Translations under genes and position numbers: made by a program
Shown: positions 16,227 through 25,029 of the stretch, one piece after another
How the letters are laid out: each line of letters starts with the position of its first letter
How positions within the stretch are numbered: the first letter of the stretch is position 1
DNA from: Candidatus Bathyarchaeota archaeon
GTDB taxonomy: Archaea; Thermoproteota; Bathyarchaeia; Bathyarchaeales; Bathycorpusculaceae
Assembly (NCBI GenBank): GCA_026014485.1
Contig: JAOZIE010000023.1
Coordinates: forward strand, 404,160-468,159
Direction of reading: 5' to 3'
Length of the DNA: 64,000 nucleotides
The notes under the pieces: model-generated
Told to the model about the DNA's origin: nothing
What the model saw: only the letters and a program-made list of their open reading frames with translations
Databases searched by the model: none

Positions 16227-16715
16227 TTATGCGAGTTCTTTGCCGCAGTAGGGGCAGTAATTCACGTCGAAGGGTATGCTTCGTCCGCAGTTGGTGCAGT
16301 ACCGAGTAGTTTGCGGTGTAGGCGCGGCAGCGTAGGCTTGGGGGGCTTTTTGGCGTGGGGGTGACCAGATTATGGCGAAGATGCCTCCGATGAGTGCGAG
16401 CAGAAACCCTATGAAGAAGCCTCCGGCGGCGCCCCACCAGCTGATGAGGGAGAAAACCAGAATTATAACGCCCCACGTGACGTGTTGCGAGGGGTTTGAA
16501 CGGAGGTTGAAGGCTGCAACGAGTATGATGACGCCCCAGACTATGCCGAGGAGCCCAGCGATTGCTCCAGCGCCACCCAAAAAGAGCGTGAACACGGCGC
16601 CTACGACGCTGAGAAATATGCCTGCAAGTATGATGAATATCCCGCCTATGAGCGACAAAATGTATGCGGTGTTAGGATACGATTCTGAAGGGTACATGAA
16701 TAGCCTCTCTGTCAT
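16227..16715 (-). CDS. membrane protein with C-terminal zinc ribbon
   Basis: A 162-aa protein with about four hydrophobic segments between residues 18 and 120 (such as ILSLIGGIFIILAGIFLSVV and GVIILVFSLISWW), rich in Gly. It ends in a cytoplasmic-type zinc ribbon with CTNCGRSIPF and CPYCGKEL. This layout is common among archaeal proteins of unknown role. ATG start. No partner gene is evident. Confidence 0.75.
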   Translation of the reverse strand: MTERLFMYPSESYPNTAYILSLIGGIFIILAGIFLSVVGAVFTLFLGGAGAIAGLLGIVWGVIILVAAFNLRSNPSQHVTWGVIILVFSLISWWGAAGGFFIGFLLALIGGIFAIIWSPPRQKAPQAYAAAPTPQTTRYCTNCGRSIPFDVNYCPYCGKELA

Positions 16716-16781
16716 GAACCCCTATTTAACATTTCAGAAGCCCGCCAGAACCCACCCAAATCTTTCGTTCAAAACCGTAAT

Positions 16782-17825
16782 TCACTGCTTCAGATTCAGC
16801 TTTTGTAGGATTTCTCGGTAAGAAGCCAAAGCCGCTTTTTCGTTGGACACGTTTTTGATAAGCATGCGCCCGTCGATGAATAAGCTGACCTCTAAGCCCT
16901 TGTAGTCAAACATCAAGGCAAGACGGGATTTGACGCGTACGTGAAAGCCAAGCTGCTGTGCCGCCTCGTAGACTTCCGCAAGATTTAGCTTCAGCGGCGT
17001 TTCTGGGTTAATGTTAGCGGTGTTTTGTCCACAAAGCCAAACCAATTTCTCGCGCAACGCAGCAGGTAGGGTTCCTTCGCAAGCGGGGCATTTGACGCGT
17101 TTGGCGATGTCGACGGTGGTGAAGTACATGTCGTTGAAGTCACATATCATCAGTTTTCCCTTGAGGGGGGTACCGACTTTCGCGAGAACCTTGACCGCTT
17201 CGAAAGCTTGCATAGCCCCGATTATGCCCGGCGTTGCGCCCAGTACCCCACGGGTGTCGCATTTGAGCAAATCGTTATCTGACAGGTTAGGCAGCATGCA
17301 CTCCAAGCACGGCGTTTTAGGCGGAGCAAAAACGGAGAGGTTGCCCTCCATGCCGATGGCGGCTCCGAAAACGTAGGGCACCTTCATCTTTACACAGGCG
17401 CGGTTAACAAGGTAGCGGGTTGCCATGTTGTCTAAACCGTCCACCACAAGGTCCACGCCTGCTAAGAGGCGTTCAACGTTGCCTGCGTTCACGTTTTCTG
17501 AGAAGGCTTTGGCGTTTACGAGTGGGTTGAGCTTTTTGAGGCGCGCCGCTGCAACTTCCGCTTTCGGGTAATCCAAATCGTCAGGCGTGTAGAGGATTTG
17601 ACGGTGCAGGTTCTTGGTTTCTACAACATCTTGGTCTATAAGCCGCAAGTTGCCTACGCCTGCCAATGTGAGGTACAGCGAAGAAACCGTGCCTAAGCCG
17701 CCTACTCCCACCACGGCGACTGTTGCTTTACAAAGCTTCTTTTGGCCTTCTTCGCCGAGTTCTTTGAGTGTAACTTGTCGGCTGTAGAAGTCTTTGGCGA
17801 ACTGTTCCCTATTTTGCACGTCCAT
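16782..17825 (-). CDS. ThiF/MoeB/HesA-family E1-like adenylyltransferase
   Basis: The 347-aa protein adenylates the C-terminal Gly of a ubiquitin-like sulfur carrier (MoaD, ThiS or SAMP). It has the ATP site VAVVGVGGLGTVSSLYL (35-51), DQDVVETKNLHRQILY with the conserved Asp and Arg, DGLDNMATRYL, the catalytic-Cys region LLKCDTRGVLG, and zinc Cys pairs CLECM and CPAC. A C-terminal extension of about 100 residues after the second pair is not part of the core and may bind the carrier. Two moeA genes in the window fit a role in molybdopterin synthesis, but tRNA thiolation and SAMP conjugation remain possible. Confidence 0.88.
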   Translation of the reverse strand: MDVQNREQFAKDFYSRQVTLKELGEEGQKKLCKATVAVVGVGGLGTVSSLYLTLAGVGNLRLIDQDVVETKNLHRQILYTPDDLDYPKAEVAAARLKKLNPLVNAKAFSENVNAGNVERLLAGVDLVVDGLDNMATRYLVNRACVKMKVPYVFGAAIGMEGNLSVFAPPKTPCLECMLPNLSDNDLLKCDTRGVLGATPGIIGAMQAFEAVKVLAKVGTPLKGKLMICDFNDMYFTTVDIAKRVKCPACEGTLPAALREKLVWLCGQNTANINPETPLKLNLAEVYEAAQQLGFHVRVKSRLALMFDYKGLEVSLFIDGRMLIKNVSNEKAALASYREILQKLNLKQ

Positions 17826-18045
17826 AGCTTCTGTGCCTCACGCGTTATTGTGTGTTATTTGCTGTTTTATATCTGCCTTTTTTGTAAACCGCTATTGCCG
17901 CTGCACCGATATTTCTTGTTTGACTGGGGCGGCTCGCCGAACAAGGGGGAAGGTTTGGTAATTGTTTTTTCGATGGTGCTTGTTGCTTTCTGGGGAATTA
18001 AAAGGGTGGAGAAAACGGTGGGTTGAAGCCTAAAGCTTCATGGCG

Positions 18046-18456
18046 CTAGGAGAACAGAGAGAACGCTGGCTCGCCTTCGGGCTCCTCGTTTTTCTTGTTT
18101 ATTTCAGCGATTTTTTTGTTTATTTCTTCGACTTCTTTGGTGTTGCCTAATGCTTTCTGGCAGTCCCGCGCCTGCTCAAGGGCGCTAACTCCGTATCGGT
18201 CAAAGCCTTTGCTGAAGGCGATGTCGGAGGATTTAGTGAAGAGCTCAATTGCTTTCTCGTATTCTTTTAGTGCGAAGGAGGATTCGCCTGCCTTGTAGTA
18301 CATTTCGGATGAGCCAAAGTAGTTTTGCCCTTTATAGTAAAGCTCGCCGGTTCGGATGAACATGTCGCGGGCTTCGACGTACTTGCCGTTTTCCATTAGG
18401 GCACTGGCGTCTTTGTGCATTTTAATTGGGTCTTCTCTTACGTTTTTCTCGCTCAT
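18046..18456 (-). CDS. small TPR-repeat protein
   Basis: A 136-aa soluble protein made of about three tetratricopeptide-like repeats. Examples are DASALMENGKYVEARDMF and AGESSFALKEYEKAIELF, with the typical A/G, Y and A positions. It is a probable protein-binding adaptor and resembles SNAP-type helical repeats. It ends with an acidic coiled stretch and FSLFS. The context does not name a partner. Confidence 0.75.
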   Translation of the reverse strand: MSEKNVREDPIKMHKDASALMENGKYVEARDMFIRTGELYYKGQNYFGSSEMYYKAGESSFALKEYEKAIELFTKSSDIAFSKGFDRYGVSALEQARDCQKALGNTKEVEEINKKIAEINKKNEEPEGEPAFSLFS

Positions 18457-18602
18457 AACGGTCCACTCGTAATTGGATATTATTCATTGGGCACTCCAAT
18501 TTAGATTTTCCCCTCACAGATTTACCCTAAAGAAGCCTGTGTTCACGCAGGGAAGAATAGGAAATAAAAGCTTCGTTAGACACGAATTAAAGAGGGAGCA
18601 CC

Positions 18603-20003
18603 TTGAAGCTTCAATGCATCCGCTGCGGCACTCAGTTTTCGATTAATCCTATTAGGAGCCACTGCGCCAAATGTGGAGGAACATTAGAGTATGTGGCGGA
18701 CTTGCCCGCCGTAGATGCGGTGAATTTTTGTGGATTGCAGGGGCTTTGGCGGTACAAGCAGCTTCTTCCTGCTGTTCAGCATGTGGTGAGTTTAGGGGAA
18801 GGCGGTACACCCCTGCATAAGGCAGACAGGCTCGCCAAAGCAGTGGGGCTAAAAACGCTTTACCTGAAAGATGAAACCCGTAGCCCAACAAATTCGTACA
18901 GGGACCGGGCAGCGTCGCTTTTGACTTCTAACGCTTTAGATTTAGGTTTCAAAGCTTTGGTAAGTGCCTCTAATGGGAACATGGGGGCATCTTTAGCGGC
19001 TTACTGTGCCAAAGCAGGCTTAATTTGCCATGTTATTGTGCCTAAAGTTGTTGATGTGGGGAAGCTGGCGCAGATGCTTGCCTATGATGCTATCATCGAA
19101 GAAAAGGGTGACATAGTCGATGACTCCATATGCAGGGCGAGGGCGGAGGCTGAAGAAACTGGATGGTATCAAGCGACAGCCGAACTTAATCCCTATGTGG
19201 TTGAAGCCCAAAAAACCATTGCTTACGAAATCTTTGAGCAGTTCGGAGTGCCTGAATGGCTGCTGGTGCCTATGGGAAGCGGAGGCACAATTTACTCCCT
19301 TTGGAAAGGCTTCAAAGAGCTTAAGCAACTTGACTTAATTTCAGAGCTGCCGAAAATGGTGGGTATTCAACCCGAAGGGTGCGCTTCCATAGTTAATTTT
19401 GTCAACTTGGGCAACTTGGGGTCCGAAAAAGTCTGTAGTGGTGCCACACGCGCTCTGGCTATTCTTGTTGGTGAACCTCTTCAGTCAGACTTAGCGGTTA
19501 AGGCGGTTAGTGAGTCAAACGGGCTTGCTTTGACTGTTTCAGACCCTGAGATTTTCGCCGCTGAGCTTCAAATTGCCAAGCTGGAAGGGGTTTTTGCAGA
19601 ACCCGCCAGTTCGACCACTGCCGCCGCTTTGAAGAAGCTTATGGAAGAAGGCACGATTCCTAAAGATAGCAGTGCCGTGTGTCTTATCACTGGAAGTGGA
19701 CTTAAAGCTACGGATGTACTGCAGGCGATTACTAAGAAGCAGAAAACCGCTGGTTTAGGGCTGGAGATAAGTACCAAACAGAAAATTCTTGGAATCCTGA
19801 GCCGAGAAGATGCGTATGGTTATGATTTGTGGAAGCAACTGGGAAAGATTGTGACTCGCGCTGCCGTTTATCAGCACCTAAATGAATTAGCGGAAAAAGG
19901 GCTTATCGCGGGTTACGAGGCGAATGGGCGGCGGTTCTTCAAAATAACAGAGCATGGGAAGAGGGCTTTGGCGGCTTTTGACGATTTGAAGTTGCTTATG
20001 TGA
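18603..20003 (+). CDS. threonine synthase-like protein fused to a winged-helix domain, PLP-Lys replaced by Arg
   Basis: The 466-aa protein has an N-terminal zinc ribbon (C5, C8, C21, C24) and a fold-type II PLP enzyme domain (about 45-380) closest to threonine synthase. Conserved features are SLGEGGTPL, the phosphate loop SNGNMGASLAAYCAKAG and MGSGGTIYSL. A PadR-like winged helix (about 390-466) follows, with YGYDLWKQL and AAVYQHLNELAEKGLI. At the site where the family has S-F-K-D-R, this protein reads SYRDR. The AGG codon 18900-18902 makes residue 100 Arg, so the lysine that forms the PLP aldimine is missing. TTG start. Either a divergent enzyme clade or a sensor-regulator is possible. The palindrome at the next promoter favours the latter. 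Confidence 0.85.
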   Translation: MKLQCIRCGTQFSINPIRSHCAKCGGTLEYVADLPAVDAVNFCGLQGLWRYKQLLPAVQHVVSLGEGGTPLHKADRLAKAVGLKTLYLKDETRSPTNSYRDRAASLLTSNALDLGFKALVSASNGNMGASLAAYCAKAGLICHVIVPKVVDVGKLAQMLAYDAIIEEKGDIVDDSICRARAEAEETGWYQATAELNPYVVEAQKTIAYEIFEQFGVPEWLLVPMGSGGTIYSLWKGFKELKQLDLISELPKMVGIQPEGCASIVNFVNLGNLGSEKVCSGATRALAILVGEPLQSDLAVKAVSESNGLALTVSDPEIFAAELQIAKLEGVFAEPASSTTAAALKKLMEEGTIPKDSSAVCLITGSGLKATDVLQAITKKQKTAGLGLEISTKQKILGILSREDAYGYDLWKQLGKIVTRAAVYQHLNELAEKGLIAGYEANGRRFFKITEHGKRALAAFDDLKLLM

Positions 20004-20031
20004 CTTTTGAGGTTTGGTAAAGAATAATAGA

Positions 20032-20053
20032 TAGTATAGCTATAACTATACTA
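20032..20053 (+). promoter_or_regulatory. inverted repeat covering the promoter of the ECF S gene
   Basis: TAGTATAG (20032-20039) and CTATACTA (20046-20053) form a perfect 8-bp inverted repeat with a 6-bp spacer. The right half contains the TATA-like element TATAACTATA (20041-20050), 30-40 bp before the ATG at 20083. A bound protein would block TBP, so this is a good candidate operator. It lies 29 bp after the gene for the winged-helix fusion protein. Confidence 0.6.
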
Positions 20054-20082
20054 CTGCCCAAAATCAGGAGAAACCACACAAA

Positions 20083-20802
20083 ATGGACTTAGCCAAACTC
20101 ACCAAACTTTCCATCTTCACCGCTCTAGTCTTCGTCGCCACCACCCTCATCAGAATCCCAATCCCCGCTACTGGCGGATACTTCAACTTCGGCGACGGCA
20201 TAATCTTCGCAGCCGCCCTACTGTATGGTCCTCTTGTCGGCGGATTCGCCGGCGGAGTAGGCGCTGCAATAGCCGATGCTATAGGCTTCCCCATTTTTGC
20301 TCCCGGCACCCTACTCATAAAGCTCTGCGAGGGCGCGGTTGCAGGTTACGTGGGGACTCGTATTCGCCCCAAAATGCATGCAGTAGCTTTGTGGCGAGCT
20401 CTCTCGGTTATCTTGGGTTTAGGTTTAGGTGCTGCAACCTACTACATCGGCATTAACTACTTGGCTGCCTTCGGAAACGCCCTCTTAGACCAGGCAGCAT
20501 GGGCAATCGTGGCGCTGTTCCTCGGTGGCTTCATCGTCTATGCAGGATTCAAGCCACAGACAGAAACAAGCTGGCAAACCACCGCCATGGTCTTGGGCGG
20601 TGTTGTAATGGTCGCAGGATACTTCCTCTACGAAAACCTTCTTGCCTTGCTCCTTCCAGGCTTAGGCATATTTGCGGTTGCTGAAATCCCGGCGAATATT
20701 GGTCAAATGCTGGTCGGCTTAACCATCGCTTTGCCCATGCTAAGAGTAGTAAAAAAAGCGTTGCCGCCCAAACAAAACCCCAAAAGCAGAACACAAAAAT
20801 AA
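20083..20802 (+). CDS. ECF transporter S component
   Basis: The 239-aa membrane protein has about six hydrophobic segments. The N-terminal helix carries LSIFTALVFVATTLIRIP and is followed by the family signature GGYFNFGDGIIFAAALLYGP and GGVGAAIADAIGFPIFAPGTLLIK, typical of substrate-binding subunits of energy-coupling-factor vitamin transporters. A Lys-rich cytoplasmic tail ends the protein. EcfA/EcfT are not in the window. The gene has its own palindromic promoter and lies between the threonine-synthase-like regulator candidate and an AIR-synthase-like gene, so the substrate may be the ligand of that regulator. Confidence 0.87.
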   Translation: MDLAKLTKLSIFTALVFVATTLIRIPIPATGGYFNFGDGIIFAAALLYGPLVGGFAGGVGAAIADAIGFPIFAPGTLLIKLCEGAVAGYVGTRIRPKMHAVALWRALSVILGLGLGAATYYIGINYLAAFGNALLDQAAWAIVALFLGGFIVYAGFKPQTETSWQTTAMVLGGVVMVAGYFLYENLLALLLPGLGIFAVAEIPANIGQMLVGLTIALPMLRVVKKALPPKQNPKSRTQK

Positions 20803-20843
20803 TTCAACAAACCTGATTAAAACCTCCATTGGAGAAATAGCGC

Positions 20844-21854
20844 ATGAAGTTGCCGCCTGGAAAAATTCCTGTGGACATCCTCAAAGAAGTCGTCTTCAAA
20901 AACCTCGGTGCCACCCGTAACGAAGTTGTTATTGGTCCCAAGGCAGGGGTAGACAGTGCCGTGTTGGATTTAGGTGAAAAAAGTGTGGTTGTTGCCATGG
21001 ACCCCATCACGGGTGCGGTGGAACGTATCGGCTGGCTCGCCGTGAACGTTAACGCCAATGACGTAGCCACTTTCGGCGTGGAACCTGCTTTCTTGTTTTC
21101 GTGTTTGATGCTTCCTGAAGGTGCCGACCAAAGCATGGTGAAAGCCGTGAGCTCTCAGATGGGCGCCGCCGCCGCGGAGTTAGGCATGGCTATCGTGGGC
21201 GGACACTGTGAATCAACCCCCAAGCTGGTTAATCCCATCGTGGTGGGTTGCGCTATGGGCTTCACCGAGAAAGGAAACTACGTGACTTCTGCAGGAGCCA
21301 AAGCAGGCGACAAACTTATCTTAACCAAGAGCGCCGGCATCGAAGGCACCGCCATACTTGCCTCAGACAGAGAAACCGAACTCAAAGCAAAACTAAGCAA
21401 TGTTGAGTTGCAAAAAGCAAAAGGCTTCTACAGCAAAATCAGCGTGGTACCTGATGCTTTGGCGGCTTACCGAGCAGGCGGCGTACACGCAATGCATGAC
21501 CCAACCGAAGGCGGAGTCGCTGGAGGCATCCATGAGATGGCAGACGCCGCTGGGCTGGGTGTGGAGGTTTGGAGGGAGAAAATCGCGGTGGCGCCAGAAA
21601 CCGTCAAAATCTGCAGTTACTTCCAGATTGACCCCTTGCAGCTAATCGGCTCAGGCGCGCTGCTCATAGCTGCGGAAACGGAAAAAGCGGAGGCGATAAC
21701 CCAAGCACTGCAGCAGCGAAACATCAACGCTTCTGTTATTGGTGAATATGTCTCAGACAGAACCCGAAGGCGGCTTTTCAGCGAGGGCGGCGCAGTCGAG
21801 GCTTTACCCCGTCCAGCGTCGGATCACCTTTGGAGGGCGTTAATCGGTCACTAG
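20844..21854 (+). CDS. AIR synthase-related protein (HypE/ThiL-like fold)
   Basis: The 336-aa protein of the PurM/HypE/ThiL/SelD superfamily binds ATP and acts on phosphorylatable substrates in a dimer. Visible motifs are GVDSAVLDLG, VAMDPITG, VNANDVATFGVEPAF, GGHCES and HDPTEGGVAGGIHEMAD. It ends in LWRALIGH, not in the PRIC cysteine of HypE, so it cannot donate cyanide. Similar archaeal proteins are often annotated as HypE-like, with unknown substrate. It lies 41 bp after the ECF S gene and could form an operon with it. A vitamin-phosphate kinase of ThiL type is an attractive but unproven idea. The 3' end overlaps the convergent glycosyltransferase by 15 bp. Confidence 0.8.
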   Translation: MKLPPGKIPVDILKEVVFKNLGATRNEVVIGPKAGVDSAVLDLGEKSVVVAMDPITGAVERIGWLAVNVNANDVATFGVEPAFLFSCLMLPEGADQSMVKAVSSQMGAAAAELGMAIVGGHCESTPKLVNPIVVGCAMGFTEKGNYVTSAGAKAGDKLILTKSAGIEGTAILASDRETELKAKLSNVELQKAKGFYSKISVVPDALAAYRAGGVHAMHDPTEGGVAGGIHEMADAAGLGVEVWREKIAVAPETVKICSYFQIDPLQLIGSGALLIAAETEKAEAITQALQQRNINASVIGEYVSDRTRRRLFSEGGAVEALPRPASDHLWRALIGH

Positions 21855-22595
21855 CCGCTTCATGTTCTGCAAGCCTATCTGCAAAAACCAGTAGAACATG
21901 AAGAACGGGTAGTAGATTATGTACCTAAAATTTTTGGAGTAGACCAAGCCGCACTTCAACTCCAAAATGGCGCCATCCGCCGCGTTCCTGAGGTTCCAGT
22001 TTGCAGGCGGTTTGTAGTGTAAACAGAAAATGTCTTTGCCGATAACCGCTTTATAGCCTTTGTCTTTAATCCACTTTGTTATGTACGCATCCTCGTAGGT
22101 GTGCAGTTCCTCAGGGATTTTTATGTCTGCCACAAGATCACGGCGCATCAGCGTATCATGGGTGCCTCCCCGCAGGTTAAAGCATTCACTGGCAATTAGC
22201 GTTTGCAGCCGCAAAATGCTCTTGGCGGTGGCACTTGGGATAACGTCGATGTTTACTCCCCAAACTGCGCCGACGCCGTCTTCGATGCATTCTTTGGCTT
22301 TTCGGAACCAGTTTTTGCTTAAGAGGACATCGCTGTCCACGAACAGGAACCAGTCGGTGGTTACCTGTGCGATGCCTTTTTCTCTGGCTTTTGCTCTGGA
22401 GCCATTCATGCTTATTACGCGTACATTGCCGTGGCGGGTGTTGGCGGCGTCAAGGATTTTCAGGGTGCGGTCTGTGCTGAAACCGTCCACAATAATCAGG
22501 TTGTTAACTGGCACGTTCTGGTATATGCAGGCTATACATTTGTCAAGTAAATGCTCGCTGTTCTTGGTGAGCATGACCACGTCAATTGCCTGCAT
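21840..22595 (-). CDS. family 2 glycosyltransferase
   Basis: The 251-aa GT-A enzyme has IDVVMLTKNSEHLLDKC at the start, the nucleotide-binding IIVDGFSTDRTL, and the metal site FVDSDV. NLRGGTHDTLMRRD and LHTYEDAYITKWIKDKGYK mark the acceptor region. A hydrophobic C-terminus (IIYYPFFMFYWFLQIG) may attach it to the membrane. It is a close paralog of the next gene (22689-23417) with the same order of motifs, so the pair arose by duplication. It probably transfers a sugar to a lipid carrier or protein glycan. Confidence 0.88.
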   Translation of the reverse strand: MQAIDVVMLTKNSEHLLDKCIACIYQNVPVNNLIIVDGFSTDRTLKILDAANTRHGNVRVISMNGSRAKAREKGIAQVTTDWFLFVDSDVLLSKNWFRKAKECIEDGVGAVWGVNIDVIPSATAKSILRLQTLIASECFNLRGGTHDTLMRRDLVADIKIPEELHTYEDAYITKWIKDKGYKAVIGKDIFCLHYKPPANWNLRNAADGAILELKCGLVYSKNFRYIIYYPFFMFYWFLQIGLQNMKRLVTD

Positions 22596-22688
22596 CTTGG
22601 TGCCTCGAAGTATTGGGAGTTCTCTTTAGCAGAGATGAATATAGATGTATTGAGGTCTTTCAATAAGAACCTTTCAAACCGCCGTTTT

Positions 22689-23417
22689 TTAACTCAGCAT
22701 CTGCGACATCGAGTAAACCGTGTAGAAACCGTATGCCAAAATGAGCTTTGCAAGCGTAGATGGGCTGCCACACCTCAATGCATCCGCTATAAGGCTTAGG
22801 CTGCCGCGGAGGGTCCAAACTTCTTTTGGACGATAATGAATGCAGAAGGGGTCATAGCAAGCAACCACGCGGTACCCCCTCTGTTCTATACAATCTTTGA
22901 TGTAGGCGTCTTCGAAGACGTGTAGGCTTGCAGGAATCTTTACGTTTTTTATCGCTTGGGTTCGGATGAGGGTGTCGTGGGTTCCGCCGCGGAGGACAAA
23001 GATTTTTCGGGTTACCACCAGAAACATCCTCAGCGCTTTTGGGTTGCGTAAAGTGGACCAGACTTCGATGCCCCAAACCGCGCCCACCTCTTCATCCACA
23101 TACGTCTGCGCCTTTCGGTACCAATCCTTACAGAGAACCACATCGCTGTCCACGAAGATAAACCAGTCCGACGTGACGTTTTCAATTCCTTTCTGGCGCG
23201 CGGTGGCTCTGGTACCCTTGTCGTGTACGATTTTGACGTTGCCGTGCCTGAGGTTAAATTCCTCCAAGATTTCCAGTGTTCGGTCGGTGGAGCCGCCGTC
23301 CACGACAATCAGTTGGTGCACGGGAACGTTTTGATATATAGAGGCGACACATTCTTTCAGCTTCCTTTCGCTGTTCAACGTCAACAAGACTACATCCACA
23401 GAGTGAGGATTCCCCAC
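22689..23417 (-). CDS. family 2 glycosyltransferase, paralog
   Basis: The 242-aa GT-A enzyme has VDVVLLTLNSERKLKEC, IVVDGGSTDRTLEIL, FVDSDVV and the shared LRGGTHDTLIR. FEDAYIKDCIEQRGYR matches the same place in the neighbour. The hydrophobic C-terminus is shorter. There is a gap of 93 bp between the two genes. Both may act on the same surface glycan, and the AglB system lies 32 kb away in this window. Confidence 0.88.
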   Translation of the reverse strand: MGNPHSVDVVLLTLNSERKLKECVASIYQNVPVHQLIVVDGGSTDRTLEILEEFNLRHGNVKIVHDKGTRATARQKGIENVTSDWFIFVDSDVVLCKDWYRKAQTYVDEEVGAVWGIEVWSTLRNPKALRMFLVVTRKIFVLRGGTHDTLIRTQAIKNVKIPASLHVFEDAYIKDCIEQRGYRVVACYDPFCIHYRPKEVWTLRGSLSLIADALRCGSPSTLAKLILAYGFYTVYSMSQMLS

Positions 23418-23723
23418 TTTACGCGCGCCTCAACTATTGTATTGTATGGCTTCACAATTCAAACCTAAAAACCTTGGCGAAATAACCCCAACAAAAACTT
23501 CTGTTTACTAACTAACCGACCAAAACCGAGCCCAAACCCAATGTGGACACGGGAGCACAATTTGAGTTTCCTCTGTAAACGTTCACCTTTGCCATCCTCC
23601 AACCTACCCGTTCTCTTTACTCAACAACTGCAAACAAGGTTTTGGATGAATAGTTTTTATAGCTCTGGTTCCGAATACTGTGGTGTCAAAATAGCAAAAC
23701 AGCAAAAAGAGAGAAAACTCGTC

Positions 23724-24749
23724 TTGAATCTAACTAAAGCCGCGAATATTTCAGCACGTGCACTTAAGCCCAATAAACCCCACCATGTCCAATGGCTAAT
23801 CACCAGAAAATGCAACTACCGCTGCAGAGGCTGCAACGTCTGGACTGAACAGGATAAAAACGAACTCTCCACAGACGAAATAAAACGTGGATTAGACATA
23901 CTGCGAAAAATGGGCATAGTAGAAGTGGTCTTTTCAGGTGGTGACCCGCTGTTGCGTAACGACGCTGAAGAAATAATCAAGTACGCAAGTCGCCACTTCG
24001 TAACCACCGTGTACGATAACGGCAGCATGGCGGCTGAGAAAGTTGAAGCCTTGCGCACTGTTGATTTTGCTGCTATATCGTTTGACAGTTTAAACCCTGA
24101 AAAAATGGATTATATAAAAGGCGTGAAGGGCTCCTTTGAAAAAGCTACTCATTCAGTTGAGACCCTGAAAAAAGAGGGTGTAAACGTCGCTGTTACGCCA
24201 ACTATTTCGCAGTTGAACATTGACGAAATTGTAGACCTCACAAACCACTTCACAGCAATGGATGTCCCCGTCTGGTACTGCCTTTATAGCTACGATACCT
24301 CAACAGAGGAAAATCAGCTCTTCAGGATAGGCAAAGCCCAAGATGAATTCCTCATAAAAGACAAGCAAGCCATGGTTAAACTCTGCGACGAGTTAATCCA
24401 AATGAAAAAGAAGAACAGACGCATCCTCATGACCGATAAACTGCTTAAAGCAATGCGCAGTCTCTACGCAGATAACAAAAGAACATGGAAATGCAAAGCT
24501 CTCGAAGACTTCTTCATAATAGACCACATGGGCAGAATCGGAGGATGCCATGGACACAACTTTGCAGGCTCCATTTTTGACCTCCCCGAAATCTGGGACA
24601 GCAAAAAATTCAGTGCCCTACGCAGAACCTACCAAGAATGCCAACAGTGCACTTACCTATGTTACATCTTTTATTCGCTTCACAGTGGTCCCTACGGCAA
24701 CTTAGCTTTAGCCAAAGAGCAATGGAGAAACGCAAAACTCCTCTTCTAA
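23724..24749 (+). CDS. radical SAM protein
   Basis: The radical SAM cluster motif is CNYRCRGC (C-x3-C-x2-C), residue 30 with the start chosen here. It is followed by VVFSGGDPLLRND, where GGD binds the methionine amino group. A C-terminal Cys-rich part (WKCKALEDFF, GGCHGHNF, CQQCTYLCY) may hold a second cluster, as in SPASM/HpnH-like enzymes. The open frame reaches 23541, but its first 61 residues look non-coding. A TATA-like TTTTTATAG at 23654-23662 points to the TTG at 23724 as start. The substrate is unknown. Neighbouring glycosyltransferases suggest lipid or glycan modification. Confidence 0.82.
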   Translation: MNLTKAANISARALKPNKPHHVQWLITRKCNYRCRGCNVWTEQDKNELSTDEIKRGLDILRKMGIVEVVFSGGDPLLRNDAEEIIKYASRHFVTTVYDNGSMAAEKVEALRTVDFAAISFDSLNPEKMDYIKGVKGSFEKATHSVETLKKEGVNVAVTPTISQLNIDEIVDLTNHFTAMDVPVWYCLYSYDTSTEENQLFRIGKAQDEFLIKDKQAMVKLCDELIQMKKKNRRILMTDKLLKAMRSLYADNKRTWKCKALEDFFIIDHMGRIGGCHGHNFAGSIFDLPEIWDSKKFSALRRTYQECQQCTYLCYIFYSLHSGPYGNLALAKEQWRNAKLLF

Positions 24750-24759
24750 AACAGAACAA

Positions 24760-25029
24760 TTAGACATCAAGAGGCGTCAACTTATCTAGAATAACCCTGA
24801 GAAAGGGCTTAAGGGATACGTCCATTTTGTGGTGTTCATCTATATCAAGCAGATAGCAGACTTTCACTGTTGCGGCTGAAGTAGCTGGCGAAACGCTGGG
24901 CATTATCCGTCTTGGTCCCGCGTCTTTGGGTTTCTTCAACTCCATGTAAGCGGGAAGAAGCATTACTAAAAGAAGAGTCGGAGTCACCAGCATTGATAGG
25001 GCAAGAACCGACGGCACGTTTGCACTCAC
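24760..25029 (-). CDS. small membrane-anchored protein in glycosyltransferase operon
   Basis: An 89-aa protein with one N-terminal hydrophobic stretch (about residues 5-28, PSVLALSMLVTPTLLLVMLLP) and a short polar part. It overlaps the upstream processive glycosyltransferase by four bases (ATGA), the main reason to accept it. No family is recognised. It may be an accessory subunit of the synthase, as small membrane proteins are in other polysaccharide systems. Confidence 0.55.
   Translation of the reverse strand: MSANVPSVLALSMLVTPTLLLVMLLPAYMELKKPKDAGPRRIMPSVSPATSAATVKVCYLLDIDEHHKMDVSLKPFLRVILDKLTPLDV

Noticed and set aside
17826-18045. Plus-strand frame running into the region between the E1-like and TPR genes
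   Set aside because: Most of it is antisense to the E1-like gene, and the remainder has no start signal or domain.
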